From assembly GCA_964547415.1 (NCBI GenBank), contig CAZJNX010000201.1:1-8350 (forward strand): DNA of 8,350 nucleotides. The letters run 5' to 3'. The first letter of the stretch is position 1. Each line of letters begins with the position of its first letter. The position numbers and the translations under genes were made by a program. The notes beneath the pieces were generated by a model. That model ran no database searches, was not told the DNA's origin, and was given only the letters and a program-made list of their open reading frames with translations. The DNA is from CAZJNX01 sp964547415. GTDB lineage: Bacteria > Pseudomonadota > Alphaproteobacteria > Rhizobiales > Amorphaceae. Shown here piece by piece: positions 7,401-8,350 of this stretch.

Positions 7401-7804
7401 TCTCGGGCGCGACGGACGGGCGGCACGTCGTCACCTGCAACGGGCGGCGCGTGCCGCTCGCGGACACCGGGACGAGCGGCGAGAAGGTGGCGGGCGTGCG
7501 CTTCAAGGCGTGGAAGCCGGCGATGGCGCTCCATCCGACCGTGGAGGCGGCGCCGCGGCTCGTCTTCGACGTGTGGGACGCCTGGGCGGGCCGTTCCCTC
7601 GGCGGGGCGACCTACCACGTGAGTCACCCGGGCGGTTGGAGCTACGACACCTTCCCGGTGAACGAGCTGGAGGCCGAATCCCGCCGGCTGTCGCGCTTCG
7701 AGCCCATGGGCCACACCGCGGGCCACTGGCGTCCCGGGCCGCCGGAGACGAACCCGCGCTTCCCCCTCACCCTCGACCTGCGGCGCCCGGCACCGCTCGG
7801 CTGA
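4442..7804 (+). CDS. Transglutaminase-like / DUF2126 putative amidoligase fusion protein
   Basis: A 1120-residue, probably cytoplasmic protein with no signal peptide or membrane segment, close to the usual length of the family. Residues 1-120 form the bacterial transglutaminase N-terminal domain (IRVALNHLTRYRYDRPV, then QQDPQGNWLARLVFP). Residues about 150-250 are the transglutaminase-like core with a visible catalytic triad: Cys181 in GAGSCRDSGW, His230 in DLHAWAEVYLP, Asp246 in GLDPTSG. From about 300 to the end is DUF2126, named in Pfam as a putative amidoligase with a glutamine-synthetase-like fold. It shows LTMGREPTFVSVDD (328-341), EVNVHPARSW (685-694) and the glycine-rich GTGGGNHVVVGG (726-737), which resembles substrate/ATP loops of the glutamine synthetase fold. 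A Pro/Gly-rich stretch near 580-600 is probably a flexible insertion. In many bacteria such genes sit with alpha-E and permuted ATP-grasp genes in a predicted peptide-ligation/peptidase system; those partners are not in this window. Substrate and reaction are unproven. Confidence 0.93.
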   Translation: MAIRVALNHLTRYRYDRPVVLSPQVVRLRPAVHSRTPVVSYALHVSPDGHFINWQQDPQGNWLARLVFPDPADHFELKVDLVVDIETINPFDFFVEEAAETWPFAYDPAVAAELAPFLAAAETGPRFEAYLEAVCPAEGTRTVDMVAYLNRRLARDVEYLIRLEPGVQTPEETLERGAGSCRDSGWLLVQLLRRLGLAARFVSGYLIQLKADVEPLDGPAGTPVDFTDLHAWAEVYLPGAGWIGLDPTSGLLAGEGHIPLAATPHYKTAAPVEGLVGPAEVAFDFHMAVERVNERPRITWPFSDEAWARLDALGEAVDRDLEANDVRLTMGREPTFVSVDDYEGAEWNEAATGPMKRGRADVLMRLLQRRFARGGFLHHGQGKWYPGETLPRWTYSLYWRADGRPVWRHPELVAGEPDPVEPGVPDTDLLPEAEALVREVATCLGVPPENALPAYEDTAHFVLKEASLPDNVNPTDPKLEDPEERARIARAFERGLTRPVGYALPVQAWNARAAANRGWVSERWRLRRGRLFLVPGDSAMGYRLPLSSLPHLPPAVYPYVNAADPMVPTGPLPDPEALHQRVQRTGAGTTRPPSPGQPAPGEAIAADGEVIATSVRTALAAEPRDGVIHVFMPPVERVDDYLELLAAVEEAALARGVQVRIEGYAPPADSRLNVIKVAPDPGVVEVNVHPARSWRECVAITTGLYEDARSARLAADKFMLDGTRTGTGGGNHVVVGGPTPAESPFLRRPDLLKSLVLYWNRHPSLSYLFSGLFIGPTSQAPRIDEARLDALDELEIALSEVPSPGAGEPPLPWLLDRLFRNLLVDVTGNTHRAEICIDKLFSPDGPTGRLGLVEFCAFEMPPDARMSLAQQLLVRALIARFWTRPEEGTPTRWGTALHDRFMLPHFVWADFREVLSDLQAAGYPFERLWYEAQYEFRFPPIGETTVDGVRLELRRALEPWPVLGEVGAIGGTVRYVDSSTERIEVKVSGATDGRHVVTCNGRRVPLADTGTSGEKVAGVRFKAWKPAMALHPTVEAAPRLVFDVWDAWAGRSLGGATYHVSHPGGWSYDTFPVNELEAESRRLSRFEPMGHTAGHWRPGPPETNPRFPLTLDLRRPAPLG

Positions 7805-7961
7805 GCGTCGGGACCGGTGGCGTCACCGGGCGACCTGCCTGCACGGCCCCGGGACCGTGCGATCGGGAGGGGGCGACCGGCCCCGTCCGCCCCGGCGCGC
7901 CAGCGGGCGGGCTGGCCGTGGCGGACAGTCGGCGGGTTCGTCCCGCCCGCGAACCGTGGCC
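7805..7961 (+). other. Hairpin-rich segment between the amidoligase gene and the tandem array
   Basis: I see no recognisable gene. Four small inverted repeats follow the stop codon: CCGGTG/CACCGG around GCGT (7814-7829), GCACGG/CCGTGC around 8 nt (7841-7860, close to a full palindrome), GGGGC/GCCCC around 5 nt (7870-7884), and GGTTCG/CGAACC around 9 nt (7935-7955). None has a T-tract. The first, 9 nt after the stop, is the best candidate for a transcript 3'-end structure. All three + frames are open here only because the DNA contains almost no A/T-rich triplets. Confidence 0.5.
7814..7829 (+). terminator. Possible 3'-end hairpin of the amidoligase gene
   Basis: CCGGTG (7814-7819) and CACCGG (7824-7829) pair perfectly around GCGT, 9 nt after the TGA stop. 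The lack of a T-run makes this a weak terminator candidate; it could also be a 3'-end stabiliser left after Rho-dependent termination. Confidence 0.35.
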
Positions 7962-7979
7962 GGGGCCGCCCGCGCGGCT

Positions 7980-8081
7980 GGACGGGCCGCCCGCGGGGAC
8001 GGGCCGCCCGCGCGTTTGGACGAGCTGCCGGCGTGGCTGGACGAGCCGCCCGCGCGGCTGGACGGGCCGCCCGCCGCGGCT
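7980..8081. repeat. First copy of the 102-bp higher-order repeat
   Basis: This copy consists of five sub-units of 17, 21, 21, 21 and 22 bp. The next 102 bp (8082-8183) has the same lengths in the same order. Sub-units 1, 2 and 5 are identical between the copies, sub-unit 3 differs by one base and sub-unit 4 by three. This indicates duplication of a whole five-unit block. Confidence 0.9.
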
Positions 8082-8183
8082 GGACGGGCCGCCCGCGGGG
8101 ACGGGCCGCCCGCGCGTTTGGACGAGCCGCCGGCGTGGCTGGACGGGCCGCCGGCGTGGCTGGACGGGCCGCCCGCCGCGGCT
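8082..8183. repeat. Second copy of the 102-bp higher-order repeat
   Basis: This copy directly abuts the first and matches it at 98 of 102 positions by my count. The differences are single substitutions (T to C in sub-unit 3; A to G, C to G and C to T in sub-unit 4). A diverged third copy with 1-bp C insertions and a duplicated sub-unit continues from 8206. Confidence 0.9.
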
Positions 8184-8350
8184 GGACGGGCCGCCCGCCG
8201 CGGCTGGACGGGCCCGCCCGCGCGTTTGGACGAGCTGCCGGCGTGGCTGGACGAGCTGCCGGCGTGGCTGGACGAGCCGCCCGCGCGGCTGGACGGGCCC
8301 GCCCGCCGCGGCTGGACGGGCCCGCCGGCGTGGCTGGACGGGCCCGCCCG

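Larger units (their letters stand above)
7962..8350. repeat. GC-only minisatellite, about 18 units of mostly 21-22 bp with a 102-bp higher-order period
   Basis: Counting units from each GGAC, I find 17 complete units from 7980 with lengths 17, 21, 21, 21, 22, 17, 21, 21, 21, 22, 22, 22, 21, 21, 21, 23 and 22 bp, then a unit cut by the window end. A degenerate first unit lies at 7962-7979. Most units read GGACGRGCYGCC, then CGCGCG, GGCGTG or CGCCGCG, and end GCT or TTT. Units 1-5 (7980-8081) and 6-10 (8082-8183) are two copies of a 102-bp block differing at 4 positions. Units 12-16 (8206-8313) repeat the pattern with one unit duplicated and extra C insertions. The array runs off the window, so its length and right flank are unknown. 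There are no spacers, so it is not a CRISPR array. All three + frames are stop-free, which is uninformative at this composition. Confidence 0.95.

Noticed and set aside
3695..7726. Antisense open frame of 1343 codons opposite the PotC-like and DUF2126 genes
   Set aside because: It is the shadow of real genes: G/C at third positions of the + strand codons removes stops from this antisense frame. It has no domain I recognise, and both + strand genes have clear family motifs.
7962..8350. CRISPR array or origin iterons
   Set aside because: There are no unique spacers between units, units abut directly, and no cas or replication gene is visible. Iterons would also normally sit beside AT-rich DNA, which is absent.
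7823..8350. Minus-strand gene ending at 7823 and running through the array
   Set aside because: The frame is open from the window edge to a TGA (complement of TCA at 7823-7825), but it gives a Ser/His/Ala/Gly low-complexity string. All frames here are open by composition, so there is no positive support.

Overview
The window looks like chromosomal DNA from a very GC-rich alphaproteobacterium, plausibly Hyphomicrobiales or Rhodobacterales. I infer this from the protein sequences (a PotB-type permease with a long first periplasmic loop, and a substrate-binding protein starting DETLTIVSWGGAYT after its signal peptide), from strong G/C bias at third codon positions, and from the almost complete lack of AT-rich intergenic sequence. 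No RNA gene, insertion sequence or CRISPR array is visible. All recognisable genes lie on the + strand.

Region 1 (1-4214) is an ABC importer operon of the spermidine/putrescine (Pot) type, in the order ATPase (3' part only), periplasmic binding protein, PotB-like permease, PotC-like permease. Together these give all four parts of a polyamine-type importer: the binding protein captures solute in the periplasm, the two permeases form the channel, and the ATPase drives transport. The exact solute cannot be read from the sequence. The gaps inside the operon are 145, 146 and 78 bp. Each holds very strong GC palindromes or hairpins, the largest an inverted repeat with 13-bp arms just after the binding-protein gene.

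Region 2 (4215-7804) is a 227-bp hairpin-rich gap followed by one large gene of 1120 codons. It starts at a TTG behind a near-perfect Shine-Dalgarno. Its product fuses an N-terminal bacterial transglutaminase-like cysteine-protease domain (visible Cys-His-Asp triad) to a C-terminal DUF2126 domain, which is classed as a putative glutamine-synthetase-like amidoligase. It belongs to a widespread but biochemically uncharacterised predicted peptide-ligation/peptidase system.

Region 3 (7805-8350, running off the window) has four small hairpins and then a GC-only minisatellite of about 18 units, mostly 21-22 bp. It has a nested 102-bp higher-order period. Most units can fold into a short hairpin with a 4-nt loop, and one reading frame gives a recurring LD(E/G)(L/P)PA(W/R) heptad. 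Whether the array is coding, structural RNA or a plain VNTR cannot be settled here. It is the least explained part of the window.
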